The translations under genes and the position numbers were made by a program. From positions 1,972,245 through 2,036,244 of the forward strand of contig RPFO01000392.1 of NCBI GenBank assembly GCA_009746045.1: a stretch of DNA of 64,000 nucleotides. Direction: 5' to 3'. The notes under the pieces are model-generated. The model was not told where the DNA came from, searched no databases, and worked only from the letters and a program-made list of their open reading frames with translations. The DNA is from Mesostigma viride. Lineage: Eukaryota; Streptophyta; Mesostigmatophyceae; Mesostigmatales; Mesostigmataceae. Positions 9,021 through 19,227 of the stretch are shown here, in pieces (positions within the stretch are counted from its first letter, which is position 1; every line of letters starts with the position of its first letter).

Positions 9021-9300
9021 TCCTTGTCACACCCCCAACACACCATCACAACTGCCGGGGTGGTGACAGATGCCAGCCTAAATGTCACAACCTGGTGAGC
9101 AGTGGTGGCAGGGGGGCACTTCTGTTTTTGCAAGTGGTTCAGCAGGGTTTTAGGGTTTAGGGCTTAGGGTGAGACCCCATCCTAGGCCGCGGTCACTATA
9201 GGGTCACTATAGGGGTGGCAGATGCCAGCATAAGGGTGGTGCACTTCTCCTAGTCGCGATGACGGAATGATGACGGAATGATGATGGAAGCTACTTAATT
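9021..9300. other. Non-coding stretch with telomere-like tract
   Basis: The only notable sequence is at about 9146-9170: a TTTTAGGG, a TTTAGGG and a CTTAGGG in a row, i.e. three degenerate units of the plant/green-algal telomere repeat. The remainder has short GGTGGCAG repeats and a CACTATAGG pair. No gene is seen. Confidence 0.5.
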
Positions 9301-10003
9301 AATTAATTAATGGGCCGGGCCGGTGGAAGATATTTATGGCTAGGCAATGGCTAGAGGGCATGGCGTCTCAGCAGAGAGTAACTCTCTGCATGGGCAAAGC
9401 ATCAAAAAATTAGATTAAATGATAACATGACTCCGTTGGAAGATCAATAAAAAATTAATGTTATTAATAACACATGCCTCTGTTGGGAGATCATGTAGCA
9501 CATATTCCTTAATTGATGGATGGGTCCAGCCTACAATGGGACCTCCCATGGATGATGCATTAAGAATTTAGCCATGCGATGCATGCCTATGCAGGGAGTT
9601 ACTCTCTGCTGAGATGCCATGTGTACACCAGCTATAGCCTAGCCACATACCCTCCACCCCATATGTCATGCAGGCCTTCTAGGCCCTCAGACTCCTCAAG
9701 CCCCCCCTGGGTGCCTGTGCTTGTTAAGGAGGCATGAACCATCATGGCTGATGGCGGTGCAGGTGCACCTTGTGCACCCAGAGCAGGTGACAGTTGTACA
9801 TCCTCCACCTGCAGGTTAATTGTAGCCCTGATTGTATTACAAACCCATAGATGCCCCTTTCTCAGGGCTATGTGTTACATATGCTCCCAACGGAGCTATG
9901 ATTTTAATTAATTAATTAATTAATTAATGGATGGGTGGAGTGGAGGAAGCCGCGTAATCGAATTACTAACCTAGAACTCTAAGCTATCTATAGTCTATAA
10001 ATT
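9301..10003. repeat. Dispersed repeat copy A (CTCCGTTGGGAG family)
   Basis: TTAATTAA microsatellites flank a non-coding segment whose inverted ends carry GCCTCTGTTGGGAGATCATG (about 9474-9493) and ATATGCTCCCAACGG (about 9879-9893). The same end motif recurs at 32440-33045. The tail GCCGCGTAATCGAA...CTCTAAGCTATCTA at about 9949-9990 recurs at 33092-33124 and, in part, near 29107. No ORF is convincing. Confidence 0.5.
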
Positions 10004-11016
10004 CCTCAAAGGCCAGTGCCGCCCTAACGTGACGACAACTTGTAGGACGCCACCCGATGCCACCATATCTCGATTACTGTCAACGTTGTCACCTGGGGGA
10101 GTAACTTTCCATATTTCAGGTTTTAGTTGATGAGCAGGCTCTCATCACACACCCCAGCGGCCGATAAAGCGCAAGCGCAACTGGGCCGGCCAAAATATTT
10201 GGTCCTGCCCGGCCCAGGTCCGTCTGTTAAACTGGCCCCTTAAGTCTCGGTCTGAATCGAAATATTGCATAATTCCGGAATTCGTCCCCACCACATTCCC
10301 GAGACCTCACGCACCCATAAGAGCGGATGCTGGTAAATATTTTTCTACTTACGCGAGGGCCGACAGACTTGTCGTCCATCACAATGCCCACTGAAAGTAA
10401 CCCGACCACCCTTCCTTCGGCAGTCAGTAGTCAGGAACTGCAACCCTGCTGCGACATTCCGCAGCAAAGCGGTAGGCACTGCAGCGTGGCACGGAAATCT
10501 TACTCATGGTTTCAGAGTTCCGTACAGGTGCCACGCGCAGGCAAACGCGAAGTATTTTATAGTCTCTCGTCGGCCAAGAACCCAGCTGCGGGGAGAAAAC
10601 CGACGAGGGTAATTAATTTCTTTTTCACAGTCACGTGACTGTTCAAGCTATGTCAGTCACGCGCCATCTCTAATCGGCCACCGCCAGCCAAAAGGCTGAC
10701 GCGATTAGGGCAGCATTAAATTTCTTGTAATCCGCCATACCCATACCCCATACATCCGATTACAAGAAAAAGAGACCTAGAACATCGTGCAATTGGCACT
10801 TTAGGGCGGCGTAGCCCGGGCTCGCCTCATGAGCCGTCAGCAACAGTAACTTAATTGCTACTTAACTTAACGAACTAGAAATGGCCATACAAAACTGGCC
10901 AACTAATTCTAACTCATGGAACCGGTCCAGCCCAAGGCCCACCGTCCCGTAGTACCACTCACATAGCGGCGTTCATTCTCATCTGTTATAAAGAAACTAC
11001 GTTCAGAGAACACCGA
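10004..11016 (-). mobile_element. Inverted, truncated copy of the 7071-type element
   Basis: Read on the - strand this matches 7071-8085 almost base for base, beginning with the same TCGGTGTTCTC end at 11016. Homology stops at 10004, corresponding to 8085, in the middle of the long unit and next to repeat copy A. Either this copy lost its 3' third or the family has alternative 3' ends. The matching 60-residue ORF (10227-10409, -) differs by one residue, which reflects overall DNA identity. Confidence 0.7.
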
Positions 11017-11734
11017 ATAGTAATTCTATCAAGTGAGAGTGTGAGACAACTATGCACTGACCAGTAAGACATTCTGGCGGCCAGTCCATGAGTAGTTGCA
11101 GGAATCAATTAATTAATTAATGTACACTTGACTGCGTCACGAATAGTTTGGCCGGGAATAATTATGAGGCATCATGGGAATTTACATAAGTATCTCTTGA
11201 GTAACATGGTTGCCCAATGGCATACGCCCCATGAATCACCTACTCAGTCGTCGTAATGTTAATTATACTGGTTCTCAGACGATGGAGAACGCATGTTTTG
11301 GAATGAAACACGCAACCGTACTGGTCTAATGAGAGAGCTACCGTCTCTACCCAAAAAGTCTACAACTGAGTCCGTGTCGCCCAATTAATGTGTGCGAGGT
11401 GACATCATGGTGACATGGTCTTAATTCGAGCATCTTGCATGTGCATATGCTTTTGTGGCCAGTGCGGCTTTTGTATCCATGCCCATGCTCGACAATAGTG
11501 AATGAATTAGGAATCTATGTAGTGAATTCGAAGTTAGGAATTGAGGTGCCCAGGGGGAGCAGGCCCTCCAGCCCTGAATTCTCAAATGCACCGGCTGGAG
11601 AAAGCCTATCTGAACTCACATCTGCAAATGTATGAACCAATATTCAAGAAGATTAGCTCCCATTCAATGAAGCTGCTATGCGTTAATTAATTATTTTAAT
11701 CAATAAATCAATTAAGATGTGTTTTAACCCTTCA
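11017..11734. other. Non-coding stretch, nothing recognised
   Basis: The sequence is AT-rich with ATTAATTAATTAA at about 11108-11120 and another at 11685. Short ORFs do not resemble proteins. No RNA gene or repeat with a partner elsewhere in the window was found. Confidence 0.4.
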
Positions 11735-12305
11735 ACTGTGTCCACTGATTCCTAAAAAATGGACTGAGTGACACATCTTTGCACACATTAAGTGAGACAA
11801 CTATTCCTGAGTGCATGGCGTAATCGATCCAACATCCTATGTTTGTTTACGGTATAAAAACAATTTCTGCATGGCTACGCCTTGGGACCAAGCATGCAAT
11901 TATTTTTTCTAATGAGATTAGCATAGTACTCCGTGGCATGCCTTTGCGCACGACACGCAAGTACTTACTTACTTACTTATGCATTTATGCTATATATGCA
12001 CTTGTTGTCTCTTTGATATTTATTTGGGGGCATGCCATTGGTCCCATATCAATGACTATTGGGTGCTATAAATAGCGCCAACCCCAAGGGGGTACAGAAA
12101 AATTGAGGATTTGAGACATACATCATGCAATATGGACCACTTATACAAATCAGTATGCCCTGGAATTCAAAGGCAGTTAGTTAATATCACAGGCATGCCA
12201 TCAATACATTCACAACATGACATGCCACAGAACTGCACAAGCTAGCTAGCAAAAAGCCCAAAATAGCTCAGTCCTAAAAATAGGACCAAGTTTTTTGGGC
12301 GTGGT
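11735..12305 (+). mobile_element. Diverged piggyBac left-end fossil
   Basis: Blocks match the left end of the piggyBac element at 25222-25612 in the same order: the CTAAAAA...GGACTGAG palindrome, CACATCTTTGCACA, CTTGGgACCAAGCATGCA, GGTCCCA...CAaTgActATTGGGTGCTATAAATAGCGC, an ACCCCA-GGGGG-TAC block, CCCTGGAATT and a second CTCAGTCCTAAAAATAGGA palindrome near 12267. Many small differences show it is much older than the intact copy. No transposase remains, and I found no right end. Confidence 0.65.
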
Positions 12306-14258
12306 TGGCTAGCACTGCCGTTTTGGTTTCCTATCCCAATGTGGCACAAAACATCATAGCTGGCCACACATGCATCCTCCAACACATTTCCAGCATATAT
12401 AACAGCAGCTCATGCAATATAATGTTGGAAATATAGTGCCATTGTGCATAAAGCACGTGTAGAAGGCACATGCAAGGAGCTGATTACCAACGCATCATAT
12501 ACGCTACAAACAACTTCAAAATACAAGAAAAAAGGAAAGAAACAAAGAAGCAACTTGCTGATGATTCAAAGCAAGCAGATCCCAGGCATCTCCATCAACA
12601 ATTATTGTCTCTAACACACAACAAACACACAAAAAGAAGGCGGGCTTGGCCAGCTTGCATGCCTACAACTGGGCAGAAAAGCACTCTCCCTGAATTGTTT
12701 AAGCAACTGAAAGCATCGTATCATCACAATAATCATTATTACAAACGATATCTGTCGTTACCAACATTGATGTTGTAGCATACGCTAAAAGCAGTCAAAT
12801 CTCGTCCAAAATCTGGCCGAGGTAGCATTACTACCCAACCACCACAAGCCTATGCACAGATGCAATAAATCAACAACAAGACAGTCATGAAGCCTTGATT
12901 ACAGCCCCAAGACTGATATCGAAACAATATATGACACATGCGCGGTCACTGAGACACGTTAAAAGGCTAAAGCGTACCTGCCTACCTGGTCGAAACCGCA
13001 GATTACCTTGTTTGCGGGAGCTAGCACGCCCACCCCCCGAACGTAACCTCAAGCGTGTCCTGGCCGCCATGGATGATCAACTGTGCTAGGAATGACATGC
13101 CGAACTCATCCATGCGCAAAAATCCCAACTTTTTCTGCCGGGCAACAAGTAGAGGTCGCATGACTGTCATCGCCTGGCCGGCCACACGATTTGCTGCACC
13201 GCGACATCACCTAGAGACATATCTACGCATTTTCAAATGCTTCACGGCTAAGGATATAGCATTTATAAGACCTATGGATGATGCCTACAAATTTTCATTC
13301 CAATACGTCAAGCCATGCTCTCGCCCCAGTCAGTTGTTCGCGCCACCATAGCAGCGGACGTGAATATTAATTTTGTAGTCGCGTCGTCCCCCCCTGCCCG
13401 CCTGCCACTGGTTCTGTTTACTTGCGTCTGCCCCGTTGGACAATGTTGGACTGCGGGCCCGACAGGTGAGGAACCGGTCGGGAACCGGCCGCCAACCTTC
13501 CAGTCCAACATTGTCCAACATTGTCCAACATTTGGGCACAGGACTACTTCGTTCCAGCGGGCACCCCCATTGGCGGGGACCCCCCTGCCGGGCACGCGCG
13601 ACCGCGGCCCCGCGCGCGCATCTACCCCGGGCATGACGGAGTCATGACGGAGTCGCCCCAAAGCGGGGTGCGGGTCAATCCGGGCAGACCGAGGCAGACA
13701 GACATTCACATTCGGGGAGGCAGACCATATCACATATGGCATGGGCAGTCTTTCTCAGTACTGTATAATTTGTTGCTATGACCCTGCTATGACGCATGAC
13801 ACGAAAATGTGAAATGACTGAAATCCCAGCTGCGGGAACGGATCGAATACGGGCTGCTTGCCTTTTATACCATGCGGGTATATTCAATCTGCAGTCCACG
13901 ACGAAGAAAATTTCATTTGTGGAGGATTAAGTTATGAGAAGGATATGAGAACAGCATACAATTCAAGCGCGAATGAAAACCCTCGCAAGCAAGAAGATGG
14001 CGTTGAGCGTACTTGCTAGAATTGTTTTTTATTTCGCGCACTTCTGTTGCTGTTCCATATCCGTAATTTTTCATTATCGACGACGCACGTATGTGCTTAT
14101 ATTCAGACTGCATGCATGCAAATGACCTCCGGAGCCGTGGCGCGAAGCTTAGTGGCAGCAGATGAGAAGAAAGTGTCGGCTTCGAGACCCCAGATCTAGG
14201 ACTTCCAGCTTGAAGGGTAATACTGTGTATCCAGAACAATTCGGTTATCAAATACGGG
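12306..14258. other. Non-coding region left of the gypsy element
   Basis: No supported gene. The one structured item is a perfect 19-bp inverted repeat, 13435-13453 against 13501-13519 (GTTGGACAATGTTGGACTG type), around a 47-bp GC-rich loop, followed by two more ATTGTCCAAC units. The sequence up to 14258 is the left flank of the gypsy insertion and ends with the target duplication TACGGG. Confidence 0.4.
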
Positions 14259-14835
14259 TGTTACGCCGCAAGCCTCGGCCGCCACCTCTACCTCTACCTC
14301 TCCTGATGCTACCTAGGCTAGTAAGGCCGCCTCTAGTTAAACCCCTAGCGAAAGACGAACGAGACGATCCAGATCTCAATGCATTTACATATGTACTACT
14401 GTACTGTAATACGCCATAAGCCATTTAACCAAACCCGTTTACTCCAGGAATAGAGGAAGGAAACACAACTAAACTGCCGTGACCCAAGCTAATATGTGTT
14501 AATTCATTTAACACACGCCGAGTGACCACACAAGGAGTGGAACGTGCATAAATGGTCACCAACGGTCCAACAGGCTCGGGCCGACTTGGCCCTCGCCTGC
14601 AGAAACACAGAAACACAGGCAGGTGCACAGATGCACGCCGGTCCACTACATTCTACCAAAGGATAAGGACCACTAATAAAGTATGCGGCGCGGCGCCCAA
14701 AGGCACCCAATATACCACAGTACTGTTACGAGGACAATAATGTCCCAGCTAGGACTACACGTAAACCTAGGAACAACCGAGGCCAAGGACCTAATTTACG
14801 TCCGTAACTACAACGAATTGTTACGCGACGTAACA
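14259..14835 (-). repeat. Gypsy 3' LTR
   Basis: The 577-bp terminal repeat is nearly identical to 24465-25036. It contains an extra CTGTA near 14401. On the - strand it follows the purine tract. Confidence 0.92.
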
Positions 14836-14848
14836 CCTCCCCCCCACA
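14836..14848 (-). promoter_or_regulatory. Gypsy polypurine tract
   Basis: On the - strand GTGGGGGGGAGG lies immediately before the TGTTACG start of the 3' LTR, the position and composition expected for the plus-strand primer of reverse transcription. The same G7-A-G core recurs at both internal frame changes of the element. Confidence 0.8.
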
Positions 14849-15205
14849 AAAGGTAGGGAGCCCTCTCCCTACGCACAGGGAGGAAACCAAAGGGGTAGGA
14901 AAAACCTAATGCACCCAACACACACCAACACAATCGATAGACCATCCCAGATACAAAGCACCAATAGTTCACACGGTCTCCACCACCACGCCGGGTGGTG
15001 TAGGGTTAGCCAGCACCAAGCCTGGTGGGAGGTTCCCCTAACTGCCTGGAACGGAGTCCTGGCCGGGGGGGACGGCACTGGGCAGGACACACAGAGTAAA
15101 CACATCAGCTAAGGACCAAGAACAGCCAACCAACTGGCCAGAATATGAGGGCGACTCTATATACCGGAGGGACAACACCCTCAGGTCGGGCCTAAGGCCC
15201 TCTAT
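14849..15205 (-). other. Gypsy 3' untranslated region
   Basis: The segment between the accessory-ORF stop and the purine tract shows no convincing ORF. It contains a CACCACCACGCCGGGTGGTG near-palindrome at about 14980-14999. Confidence 0.5.
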
Positions 15206-17514
15206 CTAGTGGCCATCCGTCTGATAAGTGCCACGAGAGGCCAGCAGGACCTCCAGGTAGGCCTGGTAGTGGGCCACATCCTCGACATTGTCATGCCTAT
15301 CTACAGTGAGGAAAACATCGGCCCACACGCCGTCAGGAAAAAGGCCCAGAAAGGCCCAGTAATACCTATGCTGCGTAAGAACGACCTGGCCACGGGCCCA
15401 GTCCAGAAAGCCACAGGCAAAGAGGCGAAGGAAAGGCTCTACCGCGATCAAACAGAGGGCCCGCAGGAGGAGGCGATGGTACCGGATCCGAGGGCGCAAA
15501 CCCGTCGGGAAGAACAGGTCCACCAGGGGCTCCACGTTGGACGGCCACAACCGGATGTGCCGAACCTCTCGGGAGCGCCACCGACGAGCACACTGTCGCG
15601 ACCCGAATGTCTCTAGGTAGTCGCTGGCCCGAGGAGGAGGGTGACCGCGGGAGTCTAGACCCTGGCCCGGGATAGGCGCCGGGCGACGGGCATCCCACTC
15701 AAGGATGGGCTGGAGGACCGTGTGTACGTAGCACCCGGTACCGCAGGAAACTCTACCGTAAGGGCATCCGAAGCCATAATGCCCAGAGGCGGAGGGTAAG
15801 CCCACTGGAACCCACCGTAGGTGTCCAAGTCGTTGTGGCGCCTAGCCCAGCGATACAGAACGCGCCGAACCAGGATCTCACCCTGGAACACAGGATCAGC
15901 TAAAATAACCATGTCGAAAGGAGGCCGATCAGTCTCAATGGGTAGGCCACGATCCCGAGGCGCCCGACACACCTGGGAGAACCCGTAGGACATGGGAGAG
16001 ATGGCAAGCTCAGCAGAGGCGCGCGGCAGGTCACACTGTCGGCAGGCGAGTGCGGACATACCATACCCAGGAATGGGCGTGTCGCGCGACTCCGGCGTCG
16101 CATGCACCACAGAAGGGGCCCTGTCCCGATCACCCTGGGACAACTCCCGGAGGGAATCGGCAGCGCGGGTGGCACGAGGATCCTGACCGGTGGACCGAAC
16201 AACCGCGCCAAAGACCGCGAGGCCGAAGGGGCAGGGGCCGAAGCAGGGGCCGACGCAGGGGCGGGAGCCGACACCGACGCAGGTGGCACTGGTACAACAG
16301 GAGGTCGCGCCGGACCCGAAGCCAGAGAGGGCCGTGACGGACCCGCCACCGCAGCTGGCGCGCCGGTCTCCGTTGCCGGCGCACCCTCAGGCCACATATT
16401 GAAAATAGGGCCCGTAGGGACAGGCAGTCCGGCATAAGATTGGTTGCCATCCAAGCTCCAGTCGGGCACCGGAATCCTCTGCGGGGGACCACCCTCCCAA
16501 AGCCTGGGATGATCGCCCGTGTCGCTGAAGAAACCCCGCACTGGCTGCGATGGCGCAGCGGGGGCCCAGAGGAGGCGACGGCGGGCACAGCCGAAGGGGC
16601 GGAAGACTCGCGTCGCGGCGCAGAAACGTCGGTCGCAGGCACAGAGGCAACCGGAGGTGTCGGAGCCGCAGCAACCGAAGGGGTAGGGGGCGCAGGCGAA
16701 ACCACAGGTGCCGAAACAACCGAAGGGGTAGGGGGCGCGGACACCACAGACACCCCACCTGGCGTGGCCGGAGTCTGCGCTTGGGCCGCCATGAAGGCCC
16801 CGAACGCCGTGGTCAGGGACTGGATCTGAGCCTGCATAGCCGAAACCGTCGCCGAAAGAGGATCAGGCAAACCCAAGGGGTAGGCTCCACTGCAACACGC
16901 CGGGTCGACCGTGGGGACGACGGGACCGGAGAGGGAGGAGCAGACGCTGAGGAGGAGGACGCAGCGCTCGAGGCTGAATATTCTGGAGTATAATGTACCT
17001 CGGCTGGGGCGCCCGTAGGGGCAGGACCACCAACTGCTAATCCCGCCGACTGATCAGCTATCTCCATGAATTCTACGGCCCGTAGAAGGTCGCAGGGGTT
17101 CTCATCTACCTCTGCATCACCCTCAGCCGGAAGCCAGGGGAACACCTCCCGTAGGCAGGAGCGGCCCACAGGGGTAGAAAGGTAGGAGAACACTCGGGAG
17201 CACTGGAGAACCGCAGCTATCTGTCCCAAGGCTGGACAGCGGGAACCACACCCTAACAAACAGTGCCCGGCATCGTCGAACCCGTGCAAAACAAGCTGGT
17301 GCGGCTCATCAGGGGAAGGGCCGTACCACGTGACCCCAAAGAGGGCAGCCCTGACTAAACCCGCATGTTGGGCCTGGAGGGCCGGCTGCACAACGCCACC
17401 CGGGTAACTGGACCGCGACACCCAGCGGCCCGGAAGGGCCTCGAAATACAGCTCAGGGTCCGGTGGGGGCGGGGACGGCAGCGAGCTCTCAGCCGGAGGG
17501 GTAGGCTCTGACAT
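15206..17514 (-). pseudogene. Gypsy accessory ORF region downstream of integrase, proline/serine/alanine-rich
   Basis: After the integrase, 2.3 kb on the - strand read as protein but in changing frames. The first part is 17514 to about 16890 (start MSEPTPPAESS, with LPSPPPPDPELYFEALPG). A Pro/Ala/Ser/Val-rich middle (about 16880-16150) follows. The conserved-looking end has ADPVFQGEILVRRVLYRWARR near 15890 and LVDLFFPTGLRPRIRYHRLL...VFLTVDRHDNVEDVAHYQAYL to the stop at 15206. At least four frame changes occur, several near G/C runs. No envelope features (signal peptide, transmembrane anchor) are evident and no family is recognised. Size and position recall extra ORFs after pol in some plant and algal gypsy elements. 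The function is unknown. Confidence 0.45.
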
Positions 17515-17590
17515 GACGGCTGCGGAGGGGAGGGGACAACCAACCACCCGTCGACAGCAGACATAACATAAGAGAGGAGAAGGTCTACAA

Positions 17591-19117
17591 CTAGAGCTTA
17601 TGCAGGGTTTTATACTCCTGCAGCAGGCGACTACACCCATCTAGCTCACTCTCCGTATACCAGACCTTATCTACCTCACTACGAGCATACATCCACTTCA
17701 CCTTATACTGGCGCTGGGTACCGCGGCCCTTTTTGATATCTCTATGGGCCACGATACCCTCTACCTCATCCTCTACCTCACCAGTATCCGGATTATGCTC
17801 TAAAGGGGCAGGGGCTAATTCTCTACCAGCGAACGTGCTCTGATGATAGAGCTTCAGCTGGCTTCTATGAAAGGTGCGCGAGTGGGTCTGCCAAGAGGTA
17901 GGAATATCTATCTCATACAGGAAATTACCTACTCTAGACAACACACGGAAGGGTCCTAAGAAGGCGGGCCTAAGTTTCACTTTCAGTTCAGCTTCGAACT
18001 TATGAGCGAAGCGGCCAACACGGGGGCCTTCTACTAAGACTAAATCTCCTATTTCTATCTCAGGTGCTCTTCTATCTAATGAGGCACGCAACCTAGCAAG
18101 GTATTTGGCCTGCGCCCTATGGTACCCTGCAATAGCGTTGTCGTGTGCATTCTTCATCTTATCTAATAACGCCTGCACACCTTCTACAGTATCCCGGGAC
18201 ACATCATCCTTGTCCCTTAAAGGACTAGCTAAGAGAGAGGTAGGGGTAAGAGGTTGTCTACCAGTATCTAGGAAGAAGGGCGTATAACCATGCGCAGCCT
18301 GAGGGCAGTTGTTAAGGGAAAACTCTACCAGACATAGATAATCCTCCCAATCACTCCCAGAGCCATTCACATAGTGCCGCAGAGCTTCTTCCACTACCCT
18401 ATTCAAACGTTCTACTAAATGAGACGAGGAGGAGTGGTAGGCAGTACCGAAGGTGACCTTGGTACCGATAGCAGCGAAGAACTGCTGCCAAAAATCAGAA
18501 GTAAATAACTTATCTTTATCACTAATAAACTGCCTACTCAAACCATGATATCTATATACGTTATTAAGGTATAGGCGTGCGCAATCGCGTGCGGTGAGTT
18601 CTAAGGGACACGGCACGAGATGACACATACGAGTAAAACGATCTACAAAAACAAGGATCTGGGCGTTACCTCTATCATTCTTCCTAAAAGGTCCTACAAA
18701 ATCCATCATAATGGAGTCCCACGGCATGATGGGATCAGGTAAGGTCCTAGGCTCTGCTATCTGTCCTACATTGTTGGGTTTCATCTCCTGGCAAGATTGA
18801 CAGGTTCTAACATACTCATCTACATCCTTTAAAAGGGAAGGCCAGTAGTAAGAGCGGGCTACTAGGTCCCGTACCCGTTTACCACCCTGATGAGCAGCTA
18901 AGTCATGCAACTCAAAGAGCAAGGAGGAGCGACAGATAGGAGGGACATACAGGCGCCATTGAGGGGGAGAATCTGCTATCTGCACATATAAAAATCCACC
19001 TACAAATTTACAAGGGTGCTTGCCTAATTGTTGGGGATGGGCAGCAATGGCAGCTAATGCTTCCGGCTCAGTGGCCGTAAATCTACTAATAAGGCGTTCA
19101 AGATCAGAGGTAGGCAT
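17591..19117 (-). CDS. Gypsy integrase with C-terminal chromodomain
   Basis: The 508-residue frame inserts the cDNA into chromosomes. The zinc-binding head has H71, H76, C106 and C109 (HDLAAHQGG...CQSCQ). The catalytic core has D139 (MMDFVGP), D200 (ISDKDKLF) and E236 (LVERLNR), a DD35E arrangement. The C-terminus from about 447 is a chromodomain (EGIVAHRDIK...QYKVKW...VWYTESEL), which in chromoviruses guides insertion to marked chromatin. The frame is open upstream to about 19260 and is shifted relative to PR-RT at the tract near 19262-19274, so the enzyme was surely made from one polyprotein. The annotated start is therefore not a biological one. Confidence 0.9.
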   Translation of the reverse strand: MPTSDLERLISRFTATEPEALAAIAAHPQQLGKHPCKFVGGFLYVQIADSPPQWRLYVPPICRSSLLFELHDLAAHQGGKRVRDLVARSYYWPSLLKDVDEYVRTCQSCQEMKPNNVGQIAEPRTLPDPIMPWDSIMMDFVGPFRKNDRGNAQILVFVDRFTRMCHLVPCPLELTARDCARLYLNNVYRYHGLSRQFISDKDKLFTSDFWQQFFAAIGTKVTFGTAYHSSSSHLVERLNRVVEEALRHYVNGSGSDWEDYLCLVEFSLNNCPQAAHGYTPFFLDTGRQPLTPTSLLASPLRDKDDVSRDTVEGVQALLDKMKNAHDNAIAGYHRAQAKYLARLRASLDRRAPEIEIGDLVLVEGPRVGRFAHKFEAELKVKLRPAFLGPFRVLSRVGNFLYEIDIPTSWQTHSRTFHRSQLKLYHQSTFAGRELAPAPLEHNPDTGEVEDEVEGIVAHRDIKKGRGTQRQYKVKWMYARSEVDKVWYTESELDGCSRLLQEYKTLHKL

Positions 19118-19227
19118 CGCTACAGAGGTATCCAGAACAGGTTTAAAGAGATCTCCTACCGCCTTGCCAAAGAGAAGGGGAGGTCCTAGAGGGACTATGT
19201 TTTCATAAGACTTTCCTGACCTAGTCG

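Noticed and set aside
13308..13781. Overlapping ORFs of 66-144 residues on both strands
   Set aside because: Several frames are open at once because of high GC; none has protein-like features, and the inverted repeat explains similar peptides on both strands.
15206..16541. Viral envelope gene in the gypsy element
   Set aside because: No signal peptide, transmembrane anchor or cysteine-rich ectodomain is visible in the post-integrase region.
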